NCBI GenBank assembly: GCA_003557765.1
Contig: PWNO01000237.1
Coordinates: 1-6,164 of the forward strand
DNA from: Bacteroidales bacterium
GTDB taxonomy: Bacteria > Bacteroidota > Bacteroidia > Bacteroidales > UBA7960
Length of the DNA: 6,164 nt
Direction of reading: 5' to 3'
Shown here piece after piece: positions 1-6,164 of this stretch (the first letter of the stretch is position 1; every line of letters starts with the position of its first letter). The position numbers and the translations under genes are program-made. Under the pieces are notes generated by a model. That model did not search any database. It saw only the letters and a list, made by a program, of their open reading frames with translations, and was not told the DNA's origin.

Positions 1-452
1 ACACAGGGAGGCCAAAAACCGAATTCAAGTTTACTTCCAAGTACCTGGATGTGCCCAACTCACCCCTCTATCCTTTTGGTTACGGACTTTCGTATACCAC
101 CTTCGATTATTCGGAAGTACAACTGAGCAGCGAGAAAATGGCCATGGATGACGTGCTCGAAGCCACGGTCACCGTGACCAATACCGGAGACCGGTTCGGA
201 GAAGAGGTCGTGCAACTCTATATCCGGCAGCTGGTCGGAAGCATAACCCGACCGGTCAGACAGCTTAAGGGATTTGAGAAAATAGGACTGGAACCCGGCG
301 AATCAAAGGAAGTGCGCTTTGAACTCACCTGGGAAGACCTTGCCTTTTATAATGCCGACAATGAGTTTGCCGCTGAGCCTGGCGACTTTCATCTCTTTAT
401 CGGCACGAACGTCGAGGAAACACAAAAAGCGGCCTTTGTTTTACTTGAATAA
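1..452 (+). CDS. bglX: GH3 beta-glucosidase, BglX type (3' part only)
   Basis: This is the C-terminal end of a family 3 glycoside hydrolase, an exo-acting enzyme that removes terminal beta-linked sugars, usually glucose, from oligosaccharides. The reading frame is open from base 3, with no start codon needed inside the window, so the gene begins upstream. The first residues read TGRPKTEFKFTSKYLD, followed by LYPFGYGLSYTTF, the conserved GH3 stretch that leads into the fibronectin III-like C-terminal domain. That domain follows, with VTNTG, GEEVVQLYI, RPVRQLKGFEKI, LEPGE and AEPGDFHLFIGT. These segments closely resemble the remembered C-terminus of E. coli BglX, a periplasmic enzyme, which is the basis of the symbol. 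The protein ends right after this domain, as is normal for the family, with no T9SS tail, so a periplasmic location is likely. The catalytic Asp and acid/base residues lie outside the window and cannot be checked. The substrate is not certain; GH3 also includes xylosidases. Confidence 0.93.
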   Translation, partial: TGRPKTEFKFTSKYLDVPNSPLYPFGYGLSYTTFDYSEVQLSSEKMAMDDVLEATVTVTNTGDRFGEEVVQLYIRQLVGSITRPVRQLKGFEKIGLEPGESKEVRFELTWEDLAFYNADNEFAAEPGDFHLFIGTNVEETQKAAFVLLE

Positions 453-500
453 TACACAAATCATACTGAATTTGTTCCCTTTTTATCAACCAAAAACCAA
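453..500 (+). promoter_or_regulatory. Short spacer with weak promoter-like and weak hairpin elements
   Basis: This 48-base gap separates the GH3 stop codon from the next gene. A TGAATTTG at 467-474 matches the Bacteroidota -7 consensus TAnnTTTG at all but one fixed position. It has a TTG at 445-447, inside the last GH3 codons, 19 bases upstream, which is about the usual distance to the -33 element. The same bases can also form a weak AT-rich hairpin (acaaat 456-461 with atttgt 470-475) followed by five Ts at 480-484. Neither reading is strong. The simplest view is that the GH3 gene and the next gene are cotranscribed, possibly with extra initiation here. Confidence 0.25.
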
Positions 501-2345
501 ATGATTATGAAAAAATGTACACTTCTTTTAGCATTTATGCTGGCATTTGCCAGTATCGTGCGAAGTCAGGTTATAGAAGACTTCGAGCACATCCCGCTGA
601 ATTTGATGGCTGCGGGTGAAAACGCCTACATGCATGTGGTCCCAAACCCGGATGATGTAGGAAATAACAGTACCCATGTGGTGGAATTCCTGAGAGGGCA
701 TGATGGCGACCCGTGGGCTGGATTCTGGTCTGTTCTGCCCGAACCACTGGATCTTACCGATTATAAGTATGTATATGTTGATGTTTGGAAACCAAGAATC
801 AGCCCGGTAAGGTTTAAAGTGGAAGGTGGCGATGCCCCTGATTACGAGGTCGAAAGCATGTTTGAGCAAACCAAGGTGGAAGAATGGGAGACCCTGGTGT
901 TTGATTTATCAGAAGTAGACGGCTTATGGAATGTGATTGTTTTCATGCCTGATTTTGAGGATCCCCTTGAGCTGGAGGAAGACATCACCATCTACTTCGA
1001 CAACATCCGTGTCGGAGGTCCACCAGAAGAGAAGTTTCACAAGGATGGCTTTGATGAGATAGGATTTGTCTGGTGCGACTTTGAGACGGAAGGATTTACG
1101 AATGTGGATGGCTTCCGTGATCCGATCAATGTCGGGACAGAAGCCACCGACATGCCCGGCGAAGGTGTTACCGGGGGCACGGCCAAACACCTTGAATACA
1201 CTGTAGATGAGGAGTTCCCTTACACAGGATACCACATGTGGGCATGGGATCCCGATTGGGTTTTTGATGACCTGAGCGAATACACACACCTGGTGATCCA
1301 TGCCAAAGCTATGGATGCACCCGTCACAGACATCAGGGTCGAACTTCGGGATCATGACAACTTCGATGGCGATGGGGAACCGGGATGGAGTTATGCCCAT
1401 TTTGACCTCGGAACCGAATGGGAAGAGATCGTGATCGACCTTGAAGAGCTTTCCATATTTGAAGATATTGAAGAACATGCGGACATGACACAACTTCAAT
1501 TGGTCAGTTTCATCTTTGAACACGAAACCATATCTCCTGATGAAGGAGCGATCCTTGTCGATGTGGTAGGTTTCAGCGTGGTGGAAGAGGATGACAATGA
1601 TCTTGATCCAGATGGGTACATGGTTGAAAATTTCGAACATATCCCACTGAATATGATGCTGGGCGGGGAAGAAGACGAGAGTCGCATGTATGTCGTGCCG
1701 AATCCCGACATGAACGATGCCAACCCGAGCACCCATGTGGTCAGATTCGAGCGCAGCCAGCACGGTGTGCCATGGGGCGGGTTCTGGTCAGCGCTTCCTG
1801 AGCCACTCGATCTTTCTGAGAACAAGTTCGTATATGTCGATGTCTGGAAGCCACGCGTAAGCCCGATACGGTTTAAGGTAGAAGGTGGTGATACGGCCGA
1901 TCTCGAGATTGCAAGCATGCAGGAACAAACCAAAGTGGAAGAGTGGGAAACCATGATATTTGATTTTTCTGAAAAAGACGGTTTGTGGAATATCATTGCA
2001 TTCATGCCTGATTTTGCTGACCCTGTTGACCTGGATGAAGACATTGTCATCTATTTTGATAACATCAGGCTTGGAGAAGACCCGACGGTATCTGCACCCG
2101 ACATCTCACGGGAAAGTGCCTTTGAGGTCAATGTGTATCCCAACCCGGCACGTGATGTAGTCCGTGTGGATGCACCTCAAGGGGCCACGGTATCCCTGAT
2201 TGATGTTACCGGCACCACATTGAATCGCTTGGAAGCCATTGATGGAAATACCCTGTTTTCAATTTCGGGATTATCACCCGGAATATACCTGATCAGAACT
2301 GAGTATCAGAATGCATTTGTAACCAAAAGAATACTGGTGCAGTAA
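501..2345 (+). CDS. Secreted protein with duplicated CBM-like modules and a T9SS type A sorting domain
   Basis: No exact function is recognised. The 614-residue product has a signal peptide at about 1-22 (Lys4-Lys5, a hydrophobic core, then RS before Gln23). Module A (about 24-172) and module B (about 374-525) are roughly two-thirds identical by eye. Both share FEHIPLN, VVPNP, STHVV, LPEPLDL, VYVDVWKPR, RFKVEGGD, EQTKVEEWET, DGLWN, FMPDF and IYFDNIR. Between them a divergent module (about 186-362) has a similar all-beta pattern. Residues 541-614 form a T9SS type A sorting domain (VNVYPNP, then GLSPGIYLIR and a basic TKR near the end), so the protein should cross the outer membrane and be anchored or released. 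The modules resemble galactose-binding-like, CBM-type beta-sandwiches found on secreted Bacteroidota glycan-active proteins. No catalytic motif such as the GH16 ExDxxE is visible, so a binding role is inferred. The protein is rich in Asp and Glu. The start may instead be the ATG at 507, which gives the usual MKK beginning. Position between the GH3 gene and the susC/susD pair supports a role in the same glycan system. Confidence 0.85.
   Translation: MIMKKCTLLLAFMLAFASIVRSQVIEDFEHIPLNLMAAGENAYMHVVPNPDDVGNNSTHVVEFLRGHDGDPWAGFWSVLPEPLDLTDYKYVYVDVWKPRISPVRFKVEGGDAPDYEVESMFEQTKVEEWETLVFDLSEVDGLWNVIVFMPDFEDPLELEEDITIYFDNIRVGGPPEEKFHKDGFDEIGFVWCDFETEGFTNVDGFRDPINVGTEATDMPGEGVTGGTAKHLEYTVDEEFPYTGYHMWAWDPDWVFDDLSEYTHLVIHAKAMDAPVTDIRVELRDHDNFDGDGEPGWSYAHFDLGTEWEEIVIDLEELSIFEDIEEHADMTQLQLVSFIFEHETISPDEGAILVDVVGFSVVEEDDNDLDPDGYMVENFEHIPLNMMLGGEEDESRMYVVPNPDMNDANPSTHVVRFERSQHGVPWGGFWSALPEPLDLSENKFVYVDVWKPRVSPIRFKVEGGDTADLEIASMQEQTKVEEWETMIFDFSEKDGLWNIIAFMPDFADPVDLDEDIVIYFDNIRLGEDPTVSAPDISRESAFEVNVYPNPARDVVRVDAPQGATVSLIDVTGTTLNRLEAIDGNTLFSISGLSPGIYLIRTEYQNAFVTKRILVQ
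570..1016 (+). repeat. Intragenic direct repeat, copy A (module A)
   Basis: This is the first copy of a ~150-codon unit, encoding residues 24-172 of the secreted protein. The second copy lies at 1620-2075. Protein identity is about two-thirds by eye and nucleotide similarity is also evident (for example around 865-895 against 1921-1951). All five tryptophans of this copy (W72, W76, W96, W129, W143) have counterparts in copy B. The two copies differ most in the segment after VVPNP and after STHVV, which may be loops. Confidence 0.88.
1056..1586 (+). other. Middle domain of the secreted protein, divergent beta-sandwich-like
   Basis: Residues about 186-362 separate the two repeat modules. The segment starts with CDFE, has LSEYTHLVIHAKA, DIRVELRD, TEWEEIVIDLEEL and LQLVSFIFE, and ends with AILVDVVGF. 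That order (aromatic-Glu opening, hydrophobic strand, Asp-rich loop, EW-EEIVIDL strand, closing strand ending in a D-V-F pattern) resembles CIA30/CBM11-like galactose-binding folds. It also parallels modules A and B (EEWETLVFDL, then IYFDNIRVG), so it may be a distant third copy. An Asp-rich stretch (DHDNFDGDGEPGW, 284-296) could bind metal. The fold assignment is inference. Confidence 0.5.
1620..2075 (+). repeat. Intragenic direct repeat, copy B (module B)
   Basis: This is the second copy of the ~150-codon unit, encoding residues 374-525, three residues longer than copy A because of small insertions near its start. The matching tryptophans are W425, W429, W449, W482 and W496. An acidic linker (EEDDNDLDPDG, 362-372) joins it to the middle domain, and a short linker leads on to the T9SS tail. 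Confidence 0.88.
2121..2342 (+). other. T9SS type A sorting domain (C-terminal secretion signal)
   Basis: Residues 541-614 show the Por secretion-tail layout: a first strand with VNVYPNPARDVVRV, a central VSLIDVTGTTL strand pair, then ISGLSPGIYLIRT and a final basic TKRILVQ. In this family the domain guides the protein through the type IX machinery and is normally removed by the sortase-like PorU, with the cargo attached to A-LPS or released. Its presence implies that the host genome encodes a T9SS. Confidence 0.92.
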
Positions 2346-2355
2346 ACGGTGTGTA

Positions 2356-2390
2356 AGACAGCCGGGGTGTATTTGCTCCCCGGCTGTTTA
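2356..2390 (+). terminator. Hairpin terminator after the T9SS-sorted protein
   Basis: A perfect 9-bp GC-rich stem (CAGCCGGGG at 2359-2367 with CCCCGGCTG at 2378-2386) encloses a 10-base loop and extends by one A-T pair (2358/2387). It is followed by a short T-rich run (TGTTTA). It starts 13 bases after the stop codon at 2343-2345, the expected place for an intrinsic terminator. The T run is short, so termination may be partial. It separates the upstream genes from the susC/susD unit. Confidence 0.8.
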
Positions 2391-2465
2391 TCAATTGGTA
2401 TATAGACGACGAAGATTTTTGCATGGCGAGCTCCATGTGACCTATTTTAATCAAATTATAAACAC
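2391..2465 (+). promoter_or_regulatory. Leader region of the susC/susD unit with tentative promoter elements
   Basis: This spacer must carry the promoter if the hairpin upstream terminates transcription. Two weak matches to the Bacteroidota consensus (-33 TTTG, -7 TAnnTTTG) are seen. One is TTG at 2395-2397 with GATTTTTG at 2414-2421, but the spacing is only 16 bases. The other is TTTG at 2418-2421 with TATTTTAA at 2443-2450, spaced 21 bases. A small inverted repeat (CATGG 2422-2426, CCATG 2433-2437) lies between. The last 20 bases before the start are AT-rich, with no Shine-Dalgarno sequence, as usual in this phylum. Confidence 0.35.
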
Positions 2466-5400
2466 ATGAAAAAAATATTTATTTTTCTGGTATTTTTAGG
2501 CTGTTTCTTACCCGCTGCCCTGGGACAGGTTTCGGTTTCCGGGACGGTTACCAGCGCAGAGGACAGAGAGACATTACCGGGAGTGACAGTGCGTGTCAGC
2601 GGAGAAACATTTGGCACGGTTACTGACATTGACGGCAGATACCAGCTTCAGAACGTACCTGAGGATGCTGTGCTGATATTCTCTTTTGTCGGTATGCGTA
2701 CAAAGGAGGTGGCGATAGAGGGCAGAGAAGAGATTAACGTGACCATGGAAATTGATGCCATTGGCATGGATGAAGTGGTTGTGATCGGTTATGGTACCGC
2801 TCGTTCAGCCGACCTCACCTCGCCAATTCCTGTGATAGATGGAGCGGATATCACACGTAACATTGCTACCAATGCTGCATCCGCACTTCAGGGCGCCGTA
2901 CCGGGTGTGCAGGTAATCAACCGCGGTGCCCCGGGATCCTCTCCTGAGATCATTGTCAGGGGTATAGGATCTATGCAAGGCGCACAGCCACTGTATGTTG
3001 TCGATGGCATGTTTTATGACGACATCAACTGGCTAAGTCCTAATGATATTGAATCGATAGCTGTACTCAAGGATGCTTCCGCAGCCTCGATCTACGGGGT
3101 AAGGGCTGCAGGAGGCGTGATTATGGTAACCACCAAAAAGGGACGGCGGGATGAGGGCATCATCATTGAATATGACGGGTATACTGGATTTAACAGGGCC
3201 AGTAACATCATGGAGATGTCCAACACAGAACAATATGCCACCATGATGATCGAGCAAGGCTCCTGGTCGCGCCTTGAGCCATCCATTGACATTTGGGGTG
3301 GCCGGCCTTTTACGCACCTTGGTGAAGAATATACCATCCCGACTACGGATACAGATTGGTATAATGAACTCCTGGACATCGGAGAAAAGATGAATCACTC
3401 ACTCTCGTTTAGAGGTGGAACAGAGCGTACGACCTATAACGTAGGGGGAAGCTACCTCCAGGAAAACGGATTGCTGGATTCTGATCATCGCTTTCAGCGC
3501 ACTAACCTTACTGCAAATCTAAACTTTACCCCTTACAGGTTTCTCGAAGTGGGGACCAACCTTGTATTAAACCACACCCATTCACGCGACCAGGCCACCG
3601 TATGGGGAGGCATGTATAATGCCGTACCCATAATCCCTGTGAGAGAGCCTGAAGGCAATTATGCCGGCGTGCTGCAGGCAGGCTACCAAGTAGGGCCTGT
3701 AAACAACCCGGTGGCACAACTCGATTTTGCCACGGGCAATCATGATTTCAACCGGGGACTCAACCTGATGTACAATGCCCATGCCGAGGTAAACCTCCTT
3801 GGTGATGACCGGCTGGTCTTTCGGAGCCAGTTCAGCCACGAGCTCAGAACAGGAAACTCCAGGTCTTATTCACCTGTCTTTTTTGTCGACGACAAGCTGA
3901 AAAATGAGAATTCCAATCTCTACAAGGCCCATTCATACCATAGCAGCATACACCTTGACCATACCCTCACCTACAGGCAGGGATTTGGAGACCATAACCT
4001 GACTGCCATGGGTGGGTTTTCGACACGAAGTGTGAATGCCAGGGGCATTAATGGAAGCGCCCGTGATGTACCTGCCGGACCACCTGAATTTTTCTATTTC
4101 TTTAACACCACTGATCCTTCACCGGAAAGCTACAGCATAGGTGATTGGGGATATGCGGAGCGCGGTGTGTCGTTCTTTGGAAGGGCCATGTACAATTATG
4201 ACAACAGGTATCTCTTCAATGCCACATTCCGTGGCGATGGTACCGACAGATATACGCAGACCTGGGGCTATTTCCCCTCCTTTGGTGTCGGATGGATCGT
4301 CAGTGATGAATCCTTTATGCAAGAACAAGAACTGTTTGACCGTGTAAAACTGCGTGCGAGCTGGGGCCAGTTAGGCAACAATGCAGTGCCCCGGGAGTCA
4401 GGCACAAGGGAAATACTTACCGGATTCTGGAATTCCTATGTGTTTGGTGGTGACATGATCGTGCCCGGATATGTCTCCAGTGTCTTTTTCAATGAGCTGG
4501 AATGGGAGGTGCTTGAAGAAACCAACGTGGGCCTTGAGCTTAGCACACTCGACTATCGCTTGTTTGCAGAAATCGACTGGTTCTATAAGGTGACCAAAAA
4601 TGCTGCCATCTGGACAAGCAACCTGATGGGAGCGGGTGGCCTGGTGCGTAATGCAGGTGAGATTCTTAATACCGGCATGGAATTTAACCTGGCCTGGAGA
4701 GATCAGACAGGTGACTTGAACTACAGCATCAGTGCCAACCTCAGCACATTGCGCAATGAAGTGCTGGACCTGGGCGGAGAGCCTTACATTGATTCAGGGT
4801 CTGCAGAGTTTCGCCGCAGGTCAGAGGTAGGCCATCCGCTCTATTCCTTCTATGGGTATAAAGTCATTGGTGTATACCAGACCTGGGAAGAAATTGAAGA
4901 GCATCTGAATACGGATGTACACCCCAACGTAGAACCCGGCTTTTTGAAATATGAAGACCTGGACGGCAATGGAATCATTGACGAAAATGACCGCCAATAC
5001 CTTGGCGCAAACATACCCAGGTTTACCTACGGTGGTCAGGTCAGCCTGGATTACCGCAACTGGGACTTTTCTGTCTCCGTATATGGTGTCCATGGTAATA
5101 AGCTGATCAATAGACTTCGCGGAAACAGGGCCTGGCATTCGGACTACAACTTCGACAAAGATCTTTATGAAAACAGGTGGACCGGTGAGGGTTCAACCAA
5201 TGCATATCCCTCGGCCAGAGGTATGGTCGACAGCTGGAACCTTAACCCGTTGAACTCTTTCCTGGTAGAAGATGGATCATTTTTCAGGATACAGAATATT
5301 ACCCTTGGCTACACTTTCAGGGACCTTTTACCTGGCAGCGAGATGGGGTCAAAGGTGCGCTTGCGCTTTGTCACACAAAACCCTTTGACCATATTTGCTT

Positions 5401-5498
5401 TCAACGGTTTTACCCCGGAGGTTACAGGCCAGGGTGAAGCTGCCGGCGTGTATCCGATCCCGACAAGTTTTATTATTGGTGTCAACATCACCTACTAA
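2466..5498 (+). CDS. SusC/RagA-family TonB-linked outer membrane transporter
   Basis: This is the outer-membrane importer of a SusCD pair: a TonB-dependent beta-barrel that takes up an oligosaccharide bound by its SusD partner, powered by TonB-ExbBD. The 1010-residue length is normal for the family. A signal peptide (1-20, Gln21 following) leads to a carboxypeptidase-regulatory-like domain (about 22-97; SGTVTSAEDRETLPGVTV, GTVTDIDGRYQL). Then comes the TonB box MDEVVVIGYG (101-110) and the plug (about 112-226), with the family signature at PLYVVDGM (175-182) and DIESIAVLKDASAASIYG (194-211), ending VTTKKG. The barrel fills the rest and ends in an aromatic residue (GVNITY), as outer membrane barrels require. 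There is no STN domain before the regulatory-like domain, so direct signalling to an anti-sigma factor is unlikely. An EF-hand-like loop lies at 831-842. The gene is intact. It sits six bases upstream of the susD-like gene, almost certainly in the same operon. The transported glycan cannot be told from the sequence. Confidence 0.97.
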   Translation: MKKIFIFLVFLGCFLPAALGQVSVSGTVTSAEDRETLPGVTVRVSGETFGTVTDIDGRYQLQNVPEDAVLIFSFVGMRTKEVAIEGREEINVTMEIDAIGMDEVVVIGYGTARSADLTSPIPVIDGADITRNIATNAASALQGAVPGVQVINRGAPGSSPEIIVRGIGSMQGAQPLYVVDGMFYDDINWLSPNDIESIAVLKDASAASIYGVRAAGGVIMVTTKKGRRDEGIIIEYDGYTGFNRASNIMEMSNTEQYATMMIEQGSWSRLEPSIDIWGGRPFTHLGEEYTIPTTDTDWYNELLDIGEKMNHSLSFRGGTERTTYNVGGSYLQENGLLDSDHRFQRTNLTANLNFTPYRFLEVGTNLVLNHTHSRDQATVWGGMYNAVPIIPVREPEGNYAGVLQAGYQVGPVNNPVAQLDFATGNHDFNRGLNLMYNAHAEVNLLGDDRLVFRSQFSHELRTGNSRSYSPVFFVDDKLKNENSNLYKAHSYHSSIHLDHTLTYRQGFGDHNLTAMGGFSTRSVNARGINGSARDVPAGPPEFFYFFNTTDPSPESYSIGDWGYAERGVSFFGRAMYNYDNRYLFNATFRGDGTDRYTQTWGYFPSFGVGWIVSDESFMQEQELFDRVKLRASWGQLGNNAVPRESGTREILTGFWNSYVFGGDMIVPGYVSSVFFNELEWEVLEETNVGLELSTLDYRLFAEIDWFYKVTKNAAIWTSNLMGAGGLVRNAGEILNTGMEFNLAWRDQTGDLNYSISANLSTLRNEVLDLGGEPYIDSGSAEFRRRSEVGHPLYSFYGYKVIGVYQTWEEIEEHLNTDVHPNVEPGFLKYEDLDGNGIIDENDRQYLGANIPRFTYGGQVSLDYRNWDFSVSVYGVHGNKLINRLRGNRAWHSDYNFDKDLYENRWTGEGSTNAYPSARGMVDSWNLNPLNSFLVEDGSFFRIQNITLGYTFRDLLPGSEMGSKVRLRFVTQNPLTIFAFNGFTPEVTGQGEAAGVYPIPTSFIIGVNITY

Positions 5499-5504
5499 AT
5501 CCAT

Positions 5505-6164
5505 ATGATTATGAAAAAATTGAAGTTATTTTCGGTCTTGCTGCTCTCCTCCGTCTTTTTTCTTGGCGGTTGTGAAGACTTTCTTGATAAAGATATCGAA
5601 GGCCAAATCCCCCTGGAGGAGGTAGACTATACCGATGAAAGTAGAATGTTTGAACCCGTTTCGGGCATTTATGCTGCAGCTAACAACAATAATCTTCATC
5701 ACTGGGCTAACCAATGCATGCTTTGGTTCCGCAGCGACTTTATCTTTAAAGGAGCACATGCAACAGACCAGCCCGTGATGGAAGATATCCAGGACTTTAA
5801 TTACGGGTCGCTCAGAAACGCCTGGTTTGTCAATAATTTGTGGACTGCCCATTATGGTCTTATTCGAGATGCGGACGCTGCCCTGGAAGAGCTTGCCTTG
5901 TTTGGGGAGCATGCCTCAGATCAGGACCTTGTGACCCAATATAAGGCTGAGGTGCGGTTCTTCCGTGCGCTGGCCTATTGGCGGATGGCCCGTATTTATG
6001 GCGATATCCCTTATTACGACAGGGACATCGTTGCAGGTGCACTGCGAAGGTCTCCCCGGCAGGAAGCATATGAATACATCATGAAAGAACTGGAGGAAAT
6101 CGTTGACCACTTGCCTTCGGAGCATCCCCGCAACCTTCCCATGCAGGGAGGGGTGACTAAATGG
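5505..6164 (+). CDS. SusD/RagB-family nutrient-binding surface lipoprotein (5' part)
   Basis: This is the glycan-binding lid partner of the SusC transporter, a lipoprotein on the outer face of the outer membrane. The frame is open from the ATG at 5505 to the right edge, giving 220 codons of a protein that usually has about 450-600. A lipoprotein signal peptide ends in the lipobox LGGC, with Cys23 as the lipidated residue (codon 5571-5573). The next residues are E-D-F-L-D, and acidic residues after the Cys match the known Bacteroidota surface lipoprotein export signal. The family core motif AEVRFFRALAYWRMARIYGDIPYY lies at about 148-171, in the TPR-like helical region that contacts SusC. The SusD reading begins six bases after the susC stop, or twelve if the ATG at 5511 (MKKLKL) is used; this tight spacing suggests translational coupling. 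The C-terminal half and the ligand-binding loops are outside the window. Confidence 0.95.
   Translation, partial: MIMKKLKLFSVLLLSSVFFLGGCEDFLDKDIEGQIPLEEVDYTDESRMFEPVSGIYAAANNNNLHHWANQCMLWFRSDFIFKGAHATDQPVMEDIQDFNYGSLRNAWFVNNLWTAHYGLIRDADAALEELALFGEHASDQDLVTQYKAEVRFFRALAYWRMARIYGDIPYYDRDIVAGALRRSPRQEAYEYIMKELEEIVDHLPSEHPRNLPMQGGVTKW

Noticed and set aside
456..484. Intrinsic terminator after the GH3 gene
   Set aside because: The stem is only six AT-rich pairs with an eight-base loop and a separated T run. It is too weak to call and overlaps a promoter-like element.
924..1763. 279-codon open frame on the minus strand
   Set aside because: It lies wholly opposite the duplicated-module protein, whose + strand product has a signal peptide, repeats and a sorting tail. 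The minus translation has no recognisable motif and seems a by-product of biased codon use.
1496..2050. 184-codon minus-strand open frame rich in Ser
   Set aside because: It is antisense to module B. The Ser/Thr-rich composition is what reverse reading of the acidic + strand coding sequence produces, and there is no signal or domain.
501..2345. Annotating the T9SS protein as a glycoside hydrolase (for example GH16)
   Set aside because: Similar modules do accompany secreted hydrolases, but no ExDxxE or other catalytic signature is visible and the whole length is taken up by three binding-like modules and the sorting tail.
5526..6125. Overlapping minus-strand open frames opposite the susD-like gene
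   Set aside because: The + strand frame contains a lipobox and SusD core motif and is open to the window edge, so the minus frames are shadows.
1..6164. CRISPR array, tRNA/rRNA gene, insertion sequence or attachment site
   Set aside because: The window is almost fully occupied by four ordinary coding regions. No short spaced repeats, transposase motifs, terminal inverted repeats or RNA-gene signatures were seen.

Overview
The window looks like part of a carbohydrate-uptake locus (polysaccharide utilization locus, PUL) from a member of the Bacteroidota. Three independent signs point there: an adjacent susC-like/susD-like pair, a secreted protein ending in a type A type IX secretion (T9SS) sorting domain, and signal peptides that place Gln right after the predicted signal peptidase I cut. 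Starts are A-rich with no clear Shine-Dalgarno sequence, which also fits the phylum. Nothing in the sequence allows a genus-level call. All four genes are on the + strand and the window is densely coding. The only gaps are about 48, 120 and 6 bases, so no gene-free stretch approaches 300 bases.

Layout. Bases 1-452 hold the 3' end of a family GH3 beta-glucosidase of the BglX type, complete at its C-terminus but cut by the left edge. Bases 501-2345 encode a 614-residue, strongly acidic, secreted multi-domain protein with no recognisable catalytic domain. It carries two near-identical ~150-residue modules flanking a third, divergent beta-sandwich-like module, followed by a T9SS sorting tail. A clear hairpin terminator (about 2356-2390) follows it. 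After a 120-base spacer with weak promoter-like elements comes a full-length SusC/RagA-family TonB-dependent transporter (2466-5498). Six bases later a SusD/RagB-family surface lipoprotein starts (5505) and runs off the right edge.

How the genes could work together (inference). The SusC barrel and SusD lid would capture and import an oligosaccharide across the outer membrane. The GH3 enzyme would remove terminal glucosyl (or similar) residues from the imported oligosaccharide. The T9SS-sorted protein would sit on the cell surface or be released, and may act as an extra glycan-binding factor. The GH3 enzyme makes a beta-glucan-type substrate a reasonable guess, but the substrate cannot be read from this window.

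The least ordinary item is the duplicated-module T9SS protein. The rest of the window is a typical, intact PUL core.
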